The notes under the pieces are model-generated. The model was not told where the DNA came from and ran no database searches. It saw only the letters and a list, made by a program, of their open reading frames with translations. 64,000 bases of DNA from Mesorhabditis belari (Eukaryota > Nematoda > Chromadorea > Rhabditida > Rhabditidae). Of this stretch, positions 48,242 through 58,690 are shown piece after piece (position 1 is the first letter of the stretch; every line of letters starts with the position of its first letter). A program made the position numbers and the translations under genes. The stretch is from assembly GCA_958450365.1 (NCBI GenBank), contig CAUEEP010000927.1, forward strand, positions 1,975,001 through 2,039,000, written 5' to 3'.

Positions 48242-49114
48242 ATGCACTTTGCAATCATTTTCCTCTTCGGTCTTCTCATCGCCCCGTCGTGGGCAGGAGT
48301 CCCGGCAGTCTCTTCGGGCGGTGATGCCTGCCATTGCCCAGTCATTCCCGATTTGACTGCACTAGAGTGTATCCTCGATTTTGGTAGGTGTGAATTGTAT
48401 TGTTATTGAATCAAAAATAGATCCAGGGTTGCTCCAAGAAACTGTACTGTAAGAACAATTCAGCATAGAACCAGTTTTCTAAAACACCAAAGCAACAAAG
48501 TTTTCAGTCTCCCACGTGGAAATATTGGACAAGACGACTAAAACGGTGAATGGGACGACCTTCAACGAGTATACCCTCAAGCACATTAAGATCTACAAGG
48601 TTGGATAAAAATTAGCTTACAGTTAAGGAAATACTATTTTGCTTTGCTGAAATTAAAGAAACTCTTATTACCTCGAATACTACTATAGGGTGGAGTCTCC
48701 CTTCCAACCGTTGTCATCGTTCCACAAGGTCCGTGCGGATTAGAGTTGGAGGTGAACCTTGAGTACCTTCTCTGCGGAGTGGTCACTGGGGACACCAATC
48801 TCTACGCTAGCCTTTGTCTTCAAATTTTGCAAGTCCTGTCACCGCTGTGGAGCCTGGTTAGTGTCTTGTATTCTGGCTAATCTACTTCACTCTGTCAGGT
48901 GGACGCCGAATGTCTCCACGAACTAAGCCTCCTGAACACTGTCACCAACCTGGTTTGCCTTCTCCTCAAAGCCATTATCGAGCTGCTTTTTGGAAATCTT
49001 ATTCCGTAATACATTTCGTTTAATATCGTTAATAGAGTTTTGAAATGAAAAACTATTTTATTTAGCTGTCTTCCCGGAATCGATTGCCTTGGTGGACTCA
49101 CTGGGCCTTTCTAA
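48242..49114 (+). CDS. Secreted TIMP/netrin-module-like protein, copy A (five exons, about 185 aa)
   Basis: Exons: 48242-48383, 48508-48599, 48689-48856, 48899-49005, 49066-49114; phases match (558 nt). A signal peptide (MHFAIIFLFGLLIAPSWAG) precedes ACHCPVIPDLTALEC. Exon 2 gives YTLKHIKIYKGG and exon 3 PQGPCGLELEVNLEYLLCG followed by GDTNLYASLC. The CxC start, the YxIKxIKxYKG strand, the CG..L...YLLCG block and the later LC are laid out as in TIMP and other netrin-type modules. The C-terminal exons add AEC, LVC and PCLPGIDC. The final 49-nt exon is supported by its conservation in all copies and by AATAAA at 49120. Classical TIMPs need the first Cys at the mature N-terminus; here about ten residues may precede it, so metalloprotease inhibition is not assured. 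An earlier in-frame ATG lies at 48215. Function is inferred. Confidence 0.82.
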
Positions 49115-49265
49115 ATCACAATAAAAGAGCCGAGACTATTCTTGACACATTTTGCACTTTTTCTGTATATAAATGAACCGCATCATAAAATATTTTTTAT
49201 TTTTTAATAAAAAAGCAATCTAAAAACATCGGATCTATTTTTAATTCTTATTACCAGGACGTCCA

Positions 49266-49616
49266 TGCGGATCAACTGCTTCCTTTTCGAGCACAAAACT
49301 GAGGGAAACAATATATTTTTTGACAGGATAATGCTTCAATTCATATCAGCCAATCCTTTAAAGTTTTTCTGGAATGTCACAACATCGATTTTGTCGAATG
49401 GCTTGTCGGCTTACCGGACTTTAACCCAATGGAAAGATATGGGGCACCAATATTTATGCTACACAAAAGACTTACTTTTGCAACTGAAAAAAGCAATTTT
49501 GCAAGCTTGGAGGCCAATTCCACCACAAACGCTTCAAAACTTAGTGAACTTGATGAAAAGTCGACTATTCGACTTCATCGAGAAAAAGGAAGCCTCTATT
49601 GATTATTAATGAACTT
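49266..49616 (+). pseudogene. Tc1/Tc3-type transposase C-terminal fragment
   Basis: The readable end LKKAILQAWRPIPPQTLQN, then VNLMKSRLFDFIEKK and a stop, is typical of the last 50 residues of Tc1-family transposases. Upstream pieces in other frames show a decayed second-Asp region and a PDFNPME motif (SPDLNPIE-like). The frames are shifted, so it is inactive. Confidence 0.75.
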
Positions 49617-49822
49617 TTCATTCGTTTTTCTTTTGTTTATTCTCAAATTTATTGTTATTTTTTATGTGGTGTTAAATAAAGAAATTGTTATGATTTTGTT
49701 GCAATTTGTTCAGATAAAATTTGAGAATAAACAAAAGAAAAACGAATGAAAAGTTCATTAATAATTAATAGAGGCTTCCTTTTTCTCGATGAAGTCGAAT
49801 AGTCGACTTTTCATCGAGTTAA
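49552..49822. repeat. Long inverted repeat (hairpin) overlapping the Tc1 fragment
   Basis: The arms 49552-about 49650 and about 49724-49822 are nearly exact inverted copies (gatgaaaagtcgactattcg on the left; its complement at the right end), with a loop of about 75 bp. The left arm contains the last transposase codons and 3' flank. The structure could fold into a ~100-bp duplex. Confidence 0.85.
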
Positions 49823-49838
49823 AAATGGTATATACTAG

Positions 49839-51092
49839 GTTGGTGCAAATGAAATTTCGTTTTTTTACAAACATTAAAGTCATCCAAAATTTTTTTAGAT
49901 AACAATTTATTTAAAACAATAAGCACCATTATTATCTATGACATCCCTCCAACGTTGCTTCAGATTGCGGATCCCCTTCTCAAAGAACGCTTGATTCTGT
50001 GATGCAAAGTAGTTGATCACCCAATTTTCGACTTTTGCATTCTTAAACTGGCAATTCTCAAGGGAATGTTGCATCGATCTGAAAAGGTGAAAATCGGAGG
50101 GTGCTAAGTCTGGACTATACGGCGCATGTGGTAAGACCTTCCATCCTAGCTTCTCTAGTTCCTTACAAGAGGTTTTTGCCGTGTGAGCTGGAGCATTATC
50201 ACGGAGAAAGTTGATAGTTGAGGGATTTAGGCCTTTTTCACGCAAAATTTCGTCAACCTTCTTGAGTTGTTGAATAAAATAAGATGAATCGACTGTTTTT
50301 CCGGGCTCTAATAATTCAAAATGAACAAGTCCATTGATATTCCACCAGCAAGACAACATCACTTTGCGCCCATGATAATCCGGCTTTGGAGTTGGAATTG
50401 GCGCTTGACCTTTGCTCAGCCATTGTCTTTTTCGAGAAGTATTATCAAAGTGAATCCACTTCTCATCCATCGTCAAGATATTCTCAAAAAAATGGCTTCT
50501 TTTCGACTTATGGAGCAAGATATGGCTGATCGAAACGCGTGCTCCCAGATTCTCAACACTCAATTGATGTGGAACCCATTGTCCATTACGATTTGTCTTT
50601 CCAATTATTTCCAAATGGCGTACAATTGTTGAATGATCACATTGAGATGTTTGGCAAGTTCTCGTGTTGTTTGCATTGGATCAGCTTCAATTAATTGTTC
50701 CAATTCATTGTTGTCGATGGTTGTGGCACGATGTCCATGCGATTCGTCTTCAAGGGATTCATTACCATCTCGGAATTGGGCAAACCAGAGCTGGCATGAT
50801 CTTTCGGTGATAACCTGTTCTCCAAAGGCGGAACAGAGATCACCATGTGAATCAGCAGCGTTTTTGCCCATTTTGAAGTCATAGAGAAGACACGTGCGCA
50901 GAACATACTTTTGATCCACCATGATCTAAAGCAAAAATCAATTAAAAAGTGAAAGCTCTGACTTTGAAAAAATGCGAAAATAAAGTAAATATCCAAGAGT
51001 ACAAATGCACAAAAGAACATCAAATAAGCTCTTCAGATTAAAAAAATAAGAACATTTTATATCGACCGAAATTTCTTTTGCACCAACCTAAT
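49839..51092 (-). mobile_element. Near-complete mariner (DD34D) element
   Basis: Ends ggttggtgcaaatgaaattt and aaatttcttttgcaccaacc are inverted and flanked by TA. The minus strand encodes a mariner transposase in two overlapping frames: 50922-50605 (N-terminal HTH region with LCSAFGEQVITERSCQLWF and MQTTRELAKHLN) and 50614-49907 (MDEKWIHFDN, LRDNAPAHTA, APYSPDLAPSDFHLF). The three catalytic aspartates are present with 34 residues between the second and third. One frameshift near 50,610-50,640 separates the halves. The ends and full catalytic region suggest fairly recent activity. It lies between TIMP-like cassettes A and B. Confidence 0.92.
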
Positions 51093-51167
51093 ACGTTCAA
51101 AAAATTGCATTATGATATCTTTCTCAGGAGTACTGTACGTATTGCGGTTATCATAATAGAGCATGGC

Positions 51168-53150
51168 AAACCCTGCTCTGAAAATTGAAAGGTTTTTGAT
51201 GTTTTTAGATTGCCTTTTTTATTAAAAAATAAAAAATATTTTATGATGCGGTTCATTTATATACAGAAAAAGTGCGAAATGTGTCAAGAATAGTCTCGGC
51301 TCGTTTTGTGATTTAGAAAGGCCCAGTGAGTCCACCAAGGCAATCGATTCCGGGAAGACAACTAAACAAAAAGCTTTTTCATTTTAATTATATTAATGAT
51401 ATTAAATGAAATGTATTACGGAATAAGATTTCCAAAAAGCAGCTCGATAATGGCTTTGAGGAGAAGGCAAACCAGGTTGGTGACAGTGTTCAGGAGGCTT
51501 AGTTCGTGGAGACATTCGGCGTCCACCTGACAGAGTGAAGTAGATTAGCCAGAATACAAGACACTAACCAGGCTCCACAGCGGTGACAGGACTTGCAAAA
51601 TTTGAAGACAAAGGCTAGCGTAGAGATTGGTGTCCCCAGTGACCACTCCGCAGAGAAGGTACTCAAGGTTGACCTCCAACTCCAATCCGCACGGACCTTG
51701 TGGAACGAGGACAACGGTTGGAAGGGAGACTCCACCCTATAGTAGTATTCGATGTTTTTTAATCTTTTAATTTTCATCCAACCTTGTAGATCTTAATGTG
51801 CTTGAGGGTATACTCGTTGAAAGTCGTCCCATTCACCGTTTTAGTCGTCTTGTCCAAGATTTCCACGTGGGAGACTGAAAACTTTGTTGCTTTGGTGTTT
51901 TAGAAAATTGGTTCTATTCGGAATTGTTTTTGCAGTATAGTTTCTTGGAACAACCCTGGATCTATTTTTGATTCAATAACAATACAATCCAGACGTACCA
52001 AAATCGAGGATGCACTCTAGTGCAGTCAAATCGGGAATGACTGGGCAATGGCAGGCATCACCGCCCGAAGAGACTGCCGGGACTCCTGCCCACGACGGGG
52101 CGATGAGAAGACCGAAGAGGAAAATGATTGCAAAGTGCATTTTGGATTGTAAAAGTTTCGAATGCAAGAAATGAGTGATGAATTTTCACCCATAAACTCT
52201 TCATTTTATACTCTCGCTCTGTGTTTATTGCAGCAAAGGATCTCTGGTTAGCAACGCTGTATTTGTTTTGCATATTCCTCGAGAACATGCAAAATTAAAT
52301 GCAAATTTAGCTTGGGAAACAGTGTTCGGTAATAGTCGATCAAAAGTTGCCACTTTTACATGCGAAATTCGATGTTTTTTGGACGCCTAGCAGAAAGCAT
52401 TTAGTTTTTGTTTGGAATACACGTAAAAGAGGCAATTTTGCATTCCCTGTTTTTTGGTTTTTGTTCTTGCTGGATTTTTTTGAGGTAGACGAAACAACGA
52501 GTATAACAAGTGCACTGAAGAATGCAAACTGAATCTCAACTGAAAAACTGAATCTTGTGCACTCATTTGTCTAAATTTCATATCATTTCACTACTTATGT
52601 GAGTGAAACTGGAAAAATTATACCATTAACTTTTTATTTCAATTTGCGATTTTTAGATTAAATAACAACCGCGCATATCTCGGCAGCAAAACCATGGATT
52701 TGAATGAAATTTTCAGCAGATATACATAATAAAGCCCTAGATATACAGTACCGGCCAAAACTATATCCCTTCCAAAAAGTGTTCCTTCTTTGAAGGCTTA
52801 TAACATTTTGTCTAGTCATCGTACAAGCATGTGCCATGGAGATTCTGGATTTTTTAGCGCTACGAGATGCACTATAAGACTTTGAAGAATTCAAAAATTT
52901 GAGACGAGTTTTAATGGCTTGAATCAAAGGTTAAAAATTGTGTGCTTTTCAGAGCATTTTTTGCATTTTTATCTATCATAAACCCTTCGAAAGAATGCTG
53001 AAATGGAAATCCCGGTCTTAAGAAGACGTATAGCTCTAGGCTAACCACCAATTCCGTCAGCCGTTTCTTAGACTGTTTTTGTTGTTAATTAATCGTTTTT
53101 TTAGTGTTTTTATCACTTTAGGTAAGTTTTAGCAAGCCATACTTTTGATA
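51168..53150 (-). repeat. Cassette copy B
   Basis: Inverted relative to A. It contains the TIMP-like gene, its promoter, and an extended 5' flank that includes a Tc1-like end (acagtaccggccaaaactat near 52745) and gtcttaagaagacgtatagc. It ends near 53145 at agcaagccatacttttga, where repeat S begins. Confidence 0.88.
51313..52140 (-). CDS. Secreted TIMP/netrin-module-like protein, copy B (five exons)
   Basis: Exons on the minus strand: 52140-51999, 51874-51783, 51736-51569, 51526-51420, 51361-51313; all phases intact and the same 186-codon length as copy A. The protein is nearly identical to A, with few changes (for example VVLVP for VVIVP). Donor 1 is gtacgt here. The promoter with its TATA box is kept. 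The AATAAA found just after the stop in A, C and D is destroyed here by a small deletion (cacaaaacgag in place of cacaataaaagag), so 3' processing may be impaired. Confidence 0.8.
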
Positions 53151-53154
53151 CTTT

Positions 53155-53545
53155 TGATGAAGATGTTAGCAAAGCTCGAGCTCGACTTTTGAGTCCGATT
53201 TTTCGTTGGTCAATCAGGTCAATCAGGTCAGGGAAAACAGGTCAATCTTGGCCGAACAAAGACTAAAGCTTCAGTTTGCGCAAGTTTAGCTGAAAATAAC
53301 AAATGTCATTTTGTGGGAACATTGACTTTCTCGTGTTTACCATGGATTCCTCCAGCTGAGATCACTGAATTATGCGCAAAAGTTTACTTATTAGTAAATA
53401 GAGACAACTTTTTGCTGTGAAATAATTAAAAAAAAAGAAAAATTAGTGAGATAATAAGAAACAAATTGAGTAATTAGATAAGAATTCAGTTAAAATTGTC
53501 TTTGTTTAAAATGTGAATTGCTTTTCTAAAAAGTGTCAACTTTGC
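53155..53545. repeat. Repeat S, copy 2
   Basis: Matches 41690-42120 and the inverted copy at about 63310-63660 (cattgactttctcgtgtttac; gctgagatcactgaattatg). It abuts cassette B on its left and the Helitron-like sequence on its right. Confidence 0.7.
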
Positions 53546-53554
53546 AACAATTTC

Positions 53555-53640
53555 CGAGATTCTACTATATATAAAGCATTGAGGAATCTACTATATATAA
53601 AGCAGAAGAGACGTTTGTCCGTCTGTGCGCAGCCATTGGC
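53555..53640 (+). mobile_element. Helitron-like 5' end
   Basis: tctactatatataaagcaga followed by agagacgtttgtccgtctgt resembles the 5' ends of nematode Helitrons, which start TC and have a TCTAT..ATAAAG signature. The first 16 bases occur twice, at about 53,561 and 53,588. Compared with the inverted S copy (about 63,300-63,325), the text between ccgaga and gcattgagga is an insertion. I did not identify a CTRR hairpin 3' end or a RepHel protein. Confidence 0.45.
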
Positions 53641-54101
53641 AAAAAGGGGCGCAGAAGACGCGAACGTTAGTGAGCACGCAACGCCTTTTAAAGAAAGAGA
53701 GAAACTGTTTACGGTGAAGAAAATGGCGTAACCATACGATCCAGCTGAAGATTGTTGTTGGGGTGGAGTTGAACTGAAAAGTGTTGTACCCTAAAATTCA
53801 CCATAATAACAAAAAAGAGAAAACAAATGACAAGCAAAAATTTCAGAAAACAAGAAAAGCTTTAGGATGAGCTATAAAACGTCAAAATTGGACAAATTTA
53901 AGGTACTCTCCCAAAAAATCGGAAAGGACTTTTCCACCAACCCACTAGTTCTCCTCTGTTATAAGAGATGGTACGACTCCAGGCCATATCTCGCCGACAA
54001 TAGCTCGGATTGAGCTGAAAAATTCACATTAAATAGTCAACTTTTTATTATCTTTCATATGTCCTTTTTTTGATCTGTCCAGAGTCTTGAGTTTAAAACT
54101 A

Positions 54102-55658
54102 CAGTGCGTTTCAAATTCTTAAACGGACCTCTAAAATGGCGAATTTTGCATTTTGAACACCGCTACAGCTATTAAGCTTTTTCTATTAGAAAGAGCATGT
54201 CTTAAAACCTAAAAAAACACGAAAAACAACCATACTGTAAAAAGTAAAAATTTTCAAAATAGAAACTTTTTGGTAAATCAACCGTTTCAAATTCTTAAAC
54301 GCACCCGCCTTTGCCGTTGTTATTTGAAATTTTTCGTTTTTTGTGCATATTTTTTTATTAAATTTATATTTTTTGTTAATTTCCAGGTAAATGGCACACG
54401 GAAAGCTGCTCACGGATTATGAGAAAGGCCAGATTGAGGCCCGTTTGAGGATTGGCGACTCAATAAGGAAAATCGCAAAAAATTTGGGCCGATCCGACTC
54501 TGCCGTGCGAAATTACATATCGTTTCTGCACCAAAGAATAAGCCAGGACCAAAACCAAAGCTTAAACCGCGAGCTAGACGCCATATTGTGAACAACATCC
54601 ATGGAAAAACGATCAATAAAGTGAAAATGGAACGGAAAATCGACGTTTCGAAGTCGACAATTTGGCGAGCCATCAAGGAAAACCCACATATGGATCGACG
54701 ATTATTGAACATGCAACCGGCCGTGAAGCTTTTGCACAAGAAACCCCGATTTGCGTTCACCAAGGCTCATATGAATTAGGATTTGTCTATGGTTAGAAAG
54801 CAGCTTATGTTTTATTCTTTTTTTGCGTTTAGGTGATCTTTTCCGATGAGAAGAAATGGAATTGGGATGGTTCCAATGGCATTGACTACTATTGGAGGGA
54901 TCTTCGACGTGATCCGATGGTGTTTGGAACTCGAAACTTTGGCGGCGGTTTTGTGATGGTTTGGGCCGCCTTTTGTGCTGATGGAACGGTCGCTCTGAAG
55001 ATGGTTTCGAATCGAATCACTAGATAGATAACATGAACAATTGCTTGTTGCCGTTTTTGCTCCTAAATCCAACCGTTCCCGATTTGTTTCAATACGACAA
55101 CGCGTCAATTCATCGAGCCGGAGACACCGGAGACTGGCTGAACAACAACAACATTGCAACTTTGGACTGACCCGCTTGATCTCCTGACGTCAATCCGATA
55201 GGGAATTTATGTCGAATACTTGTCCGAGCTGCCTAAAAAATCATCGTCAGTTTCAAGACGTATATTTGTACCTAAAACAGCCTGAAGCCGTTTGGCCTGA
55301 AGCTATCTCGACGTCTCCGCTCTTCAAAACCTCAGCAATTCAATGCCAGACCGCACTTTTCAAGTAATTAATCGTTCTGGTGCGGTACAGATTGTTAGTT
55401 TTGATTTCTTACCTTTGAGGTTAATTTGTGTCGATAAATAAAAATATTTTCATAGTGCGTTTAAGAATTTGAAACGGTTGATTTACCAAAAAGTTTTGAT
55501 TTTGAAAATTTTTACTTTTTACAGTATGGTTGTTTTTCGTGTTTTTTTAGGTTTTAAGACATGCTCTTTCTAATAGAAAAAGATTAATAGTTGTAGAGGT
55601 GGTCAAAATGCAAAATTCGCTATTTTAGAGGGTGCGTTTAAGAATTTGAAACGCACTG
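54102..55658 (+). mobile_element. Tc3-like transposon with ~205-bp inverted repeats, TA target duplication
   Basis: The ends are cagtgcgtttcaaattctta and its complement, flanked by TA (54100-54101, 55659-55660). The inverted repeats reach about 205 bp each, and the outer end sequence is repeated at their inner edge (near 54285 and 55457), as in the inverted/direct-repeat arrangement of long-TIR Tc elements. The transposase inside is decayed: HTH (LLTDYEKGQIEARLRIGDSI), second HTH (VSKSTIWRAIKENP), VIFSDEKKWNWDGSNGIDYY, VMVWAAFCADGTVALK, DNASIH, and SPDVNPIGN with stop codons between. The empty site is preserved at 40,700. Confidence 0.92.
54391..55400 (+). pseudogene. Tc3-like transposase pseudogene
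   Basis: Reading pieces at 54391-54591, 54588-54779 and 54833-55027, plus shifted text to about 55365, cover the DNA-binding region and the catalytic DDE domain. At least one frameshift and two in-frame stops (around 55168-55180, in the region expected to read WPARSPDLNP) inactivate it. The intron-like gap at 54780-54832 may be a real intron. Confidence 0.85.
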
Positions 55659-55724
55659 TATAATATTAGTTTTTGAATTTAAAAAACCAAAAAGTTGAGT
55701 GCAACTCCGAGAAAAACGCTCTAC

Positions 55725-56648
55725 ATACAGGGTGCGGCAAAAGTGCTGACACTTTTTTGCAAACGACTGTATAAAATTTCAAAAAACAGTATTTGGCTCA
55801 CTTTTTCTTTTTTAACATTTGTTAAACGGTTTTTCCTTATTTTTAACCAGAAACAATGTTTTTGGAGCGTACGAAGAACCCTGGAGCGTTCGAAGGATTG
55901 TTCATAAGAAACTTGGAATGTCCAGCTACAAATTTGCTCGGGCTCATTTCCTGAACGACGCCATGAAGCAAGAGGATGGTTAAAGCGAAGAAGATGTTGC
56001 ACCTGGTCGGTGCTGGTCGTTTGGACAAGGTCGTGTTCACAGATGAGAAGGTCTTCACCGTTCAACCGATCCACAATCGTCAAAACCATCGCCAACTTCT
56101 CAAGCGAGGTCTGAAAAACACTTTTGCAGCCAAATTCATGGTCCGCCAACATTTTCCGAAGTCCGTTATGGTGTGGGCCGGCATCTGTGCCACAGGAAAG
56201 ACGCCTCTTGTGTTCATCGATCGAAATGTGAAAATCAACGCTAAGGTCTACCAGCAAAAGGTGTTAAAAGATGTCTTAGAGCCCTGGGCAGCGAATCATT
56301 TCGGACAAACTGGATTTACCCTTCAGCAGGACTGGGCGCCGGCCCATGGAGCCCGTTCGACTCTCGCTCTCTGCAATCAGCTGTTTCCGGGCTACCGGTG
56401 TAAGGACATTTGGCCGTCGAATAGCCCCGATTTGAACTCCCCTAGACTTTGGCCTCTCCGTTTGGCCGATCTTGGGAGACAAGATCTCTGGCAAGAGATT
56501 TCACTCCGTGGATTCTTTGAAAGCCGCTTTGAAGAGGGCCTGGGCTGAAATCACTGTTCAGCAATGCGCGACCATCTTTGTCAACTTCCGCAAGCGATTG
56601 AAGCAGTGCATCGAGTCCAAAGGTGGAAATTTTGAACATTTGTTATGA
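55725..56648 (+). pseudogene. DD37D (maT-like) transposase, frameshifted
   Basis: The element begins near cagggtgcggcaaaagtgct, inserted in the same repeat that flanks the Tc3-like element. The main frame 55976-56548 contains KVVFTDEKVFTVQP (first Asp), SVMVWAGICATGKTPLVFID, LQQDWAPAHGARS (second Asp) and WPSNSPDLN. A one-base insertion near 56437 shifts the frame. In the corrected register the third acidic residue follows 37 residues after the second Asp, which defines DD37D. The C-terminus (FVNFRKRLKQCIESKGG) ends at 56646. A matching right terminal repeat was not found. Confidence 0.82.
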
Positions 56649-56666
56649 TTTTTTGTTAGATTAATT

Positions 56667-58690
56667 AGCTAAACTTGAAGATTAATTCAAAAGTATGGCT
56701 TGCTAAAACTTACCTAAAGTGATAAAAACACTAAAAAAAGATTAATTAACAAAAAAGACAGTCTAAGAAACGGCTGACGGAATTGGTGGTTAGCCCAGGG
56801 CTATACGTCTTCTTAAGACCGGGATTTCCATTTCAGCATTCTTTCGAAGGGTTTATGATAGATAAAAATGCAAAAATGCTCTGAAAAGCACACAATTTTT
56901 AACCTTTGATTCAAGCCATTAAAACTCGTCTCAAATTTTTGAATTCTTCAAAGTCTTATAGTGCATCTCGTAGCGCTAAAAAATCCAGAATCTCCATGGC
57001 ACATGCTTGTACGATGACTAGACAAAATGTTATAAGCCTTCAAAGAAGGGACACTTTTTGGAAGGGATATAGTTTTGGCCGGTACTGTATATCTAGGGCT
57101 TTATTATGTATATCTGCTGAAAATTTCATTCAAATCCATGGTTTTACTGCCGAGAGATGCGCGGTTGTTATTTAATCTAAAAATCGCAAATTGAACTAAA
57201 AAAGTTAATGGTATAATTTTTCCAGTTTCACTCACATAAGTAGTGAAATGATATGAAATTTAGACAAATGAGTGCACAAGATTCAGTTTTTCAGTTGAGA
57301 TTCAGTTTGCATTCTTCAGTGCACTTGTTATACTCGTTGTTTCGTCTACCTCAAAAAAATCCAGCAAGAACAAAAACCAAAAAACAGGGAATGCAAAATT
57401 GCCTCTTTTACGTGTATTCCAAACAAAAACTAAATGCTTTCTGCTAGGCGTCCAAAAAACATCGAATTTCGCATGTAAAAGTGGGCAACTTTTGATCGAC
57501 TATTACCGAACACTGTTTCCCAAGCTAAATTTGCATTTAATTTTGCATGTTCCCGAGGAATATGCAAAACAAATACAGCGTTGTTAACCAGAGATCCTTT
57601 GCTGCGATAAACACAGAGTGAGAGTATAAAATGAAGAGTTTGTGGGTGAGAATTCATCACTCATTTCTTGCATTCGAAACTTTTACGACCCAAAATGCAC
57701 TTTGCAATCATTTTCCTCTTCGGTCTTCTCATCGCCCCGTCGTGGGCAGGAGTCCCGGCAGTCTCTTCGGGCAGTGATGCCTGCCATTGCCCAGTCATTC
57801 CCGATTTGACTGCACTAGAGTGTATCCTCGATTTTGGTGGGTGTGAATTGTATTGTTATTAAATCAAAAATAGATCCAGGGTTGTTCCAAGAAACTGTAT
57901 TGTAAGAACAATTCCGAATAGAACCAGTTTTCTAAAACACCAAAGCAACAAAGTTTTCAGTCTCCCACGTGGAAATATTGGACAAAACGACTAAAACGGT
58001 GAATGGGACGACTTTCAACGAGTATACCCTCAAGCACATTAAGATCTACAAGGTTGGATGAAAATTAAAAGATTAAAAAACATCGAATACTACTATAGGG
58101 TGGAGTCTCCCTTCCAACCGTTGTCATCGTTCCACAAGGTCCGTGCGGATTGGAGTTGGAGGTCAACCTTGAGTACCTTCTCTGCGGAGTGGTCACTGGG
58201 GACACCAATCTCTACGCTAGCCTTTGTCTTCAAATTTTGCAAGTCATCTCGCCGCTGTGGAGCCTGGTTAGTGTCTTGTATTCTGGCTAATCTACTTCAC
58301 TCTGTCAGGTGGACGCCGAATGTCTCCACGAACTAAGCCTCCTGAACACTGTCACCAACCTGGTTTGCCTTCTCCTCAAAGCCATTATCGAGCTGCTTTT
58401 TGGAAACCTTATTCCGTAATACATTTCGTTTAATATCGTTAATAGAGTTTAAAATGAAAAACTATTTTATTTAGCTGTCTTCCCGGAATCGATTGCCTTG
58501 GTGGACTCACTGGGCCTTTCTAAATCACAATAAAAGAGCCGAGACTATTCTTGACACATTTTGCACTTTTTCTGTATATGAATGAACCGCATCATAAAAT
58601 ATTTTTTATTTTTTAAAAAAAGGCAATCTAAAAACATCGGATCTATTTTTAATTCTTATTACCAGGACGTCCATGCGGATCAACTACGTC
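56667..58690 (+). repeat. Cassette copy C
   Basis: Begins at gctaaacttgaagattaatt, joined to the end of the DD37D pseudogene, and runs through gtcttaagaccgggatttcc, the Tc1-like end ggccggtactgtata, the promoter and TIMP-like gene, and the 3' flank caggacgtccatgcggatca. It is nearly identical to inverted copies B and D. Confidence 0.9.
57695..58523 (+). CDS. Secreted TIMP/netrin-module-like protein, copy C (five exons)
   Basis: Exons: 57695-57836, 57961-58052, 58099-58266, 58309-58415, 58475-58523, all in phase, 186 codons including stop. Same signal peptide and cysteine pattern as copy A. Differences include SGSDACHC for SGGDACHC and QVISPLW for QVLSPLW. Donor 1 is gtgggt. TATA box at 57624 and AATAAA at 58529 are intact. 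Confidence 0.82.

Larger units (their letters stand above)
47836..49262 (+). repeat. Cassette copy A (TIMP-like gene and flanks)
   Basis: From about gtttgcattcttcagtgcac through the gene and its 3' flank (aaaacatcggatctattttt, caggacgtccatgcgg) this matches cassettes B, C and D. Copy A lacks the 5' part present in B, C and D (the segment with gtcttaagaagacgtatagc and beyond). Confidence 0.9.

Noticed and set aside
52058..52288. 76-aa frames overlapping the 5' end of each TIMP-like copy (also 62012-62242 and 57430-57660)
   Set aside because: They run through promoter and signal-peptide sequence in the wrong frame; the same frame is conserved only because the copies are nearly identical.
54410..55159. 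Minus-strand frames of 115-117 aa over the Tc3-like element
   Set aside because: Shadows of the transposase reading frames.
55721..56257. 178-aa minus-strand frame
   Set aside because: Antisense to the DD37D transposase, which shows catalytic motifs on the plus strand.
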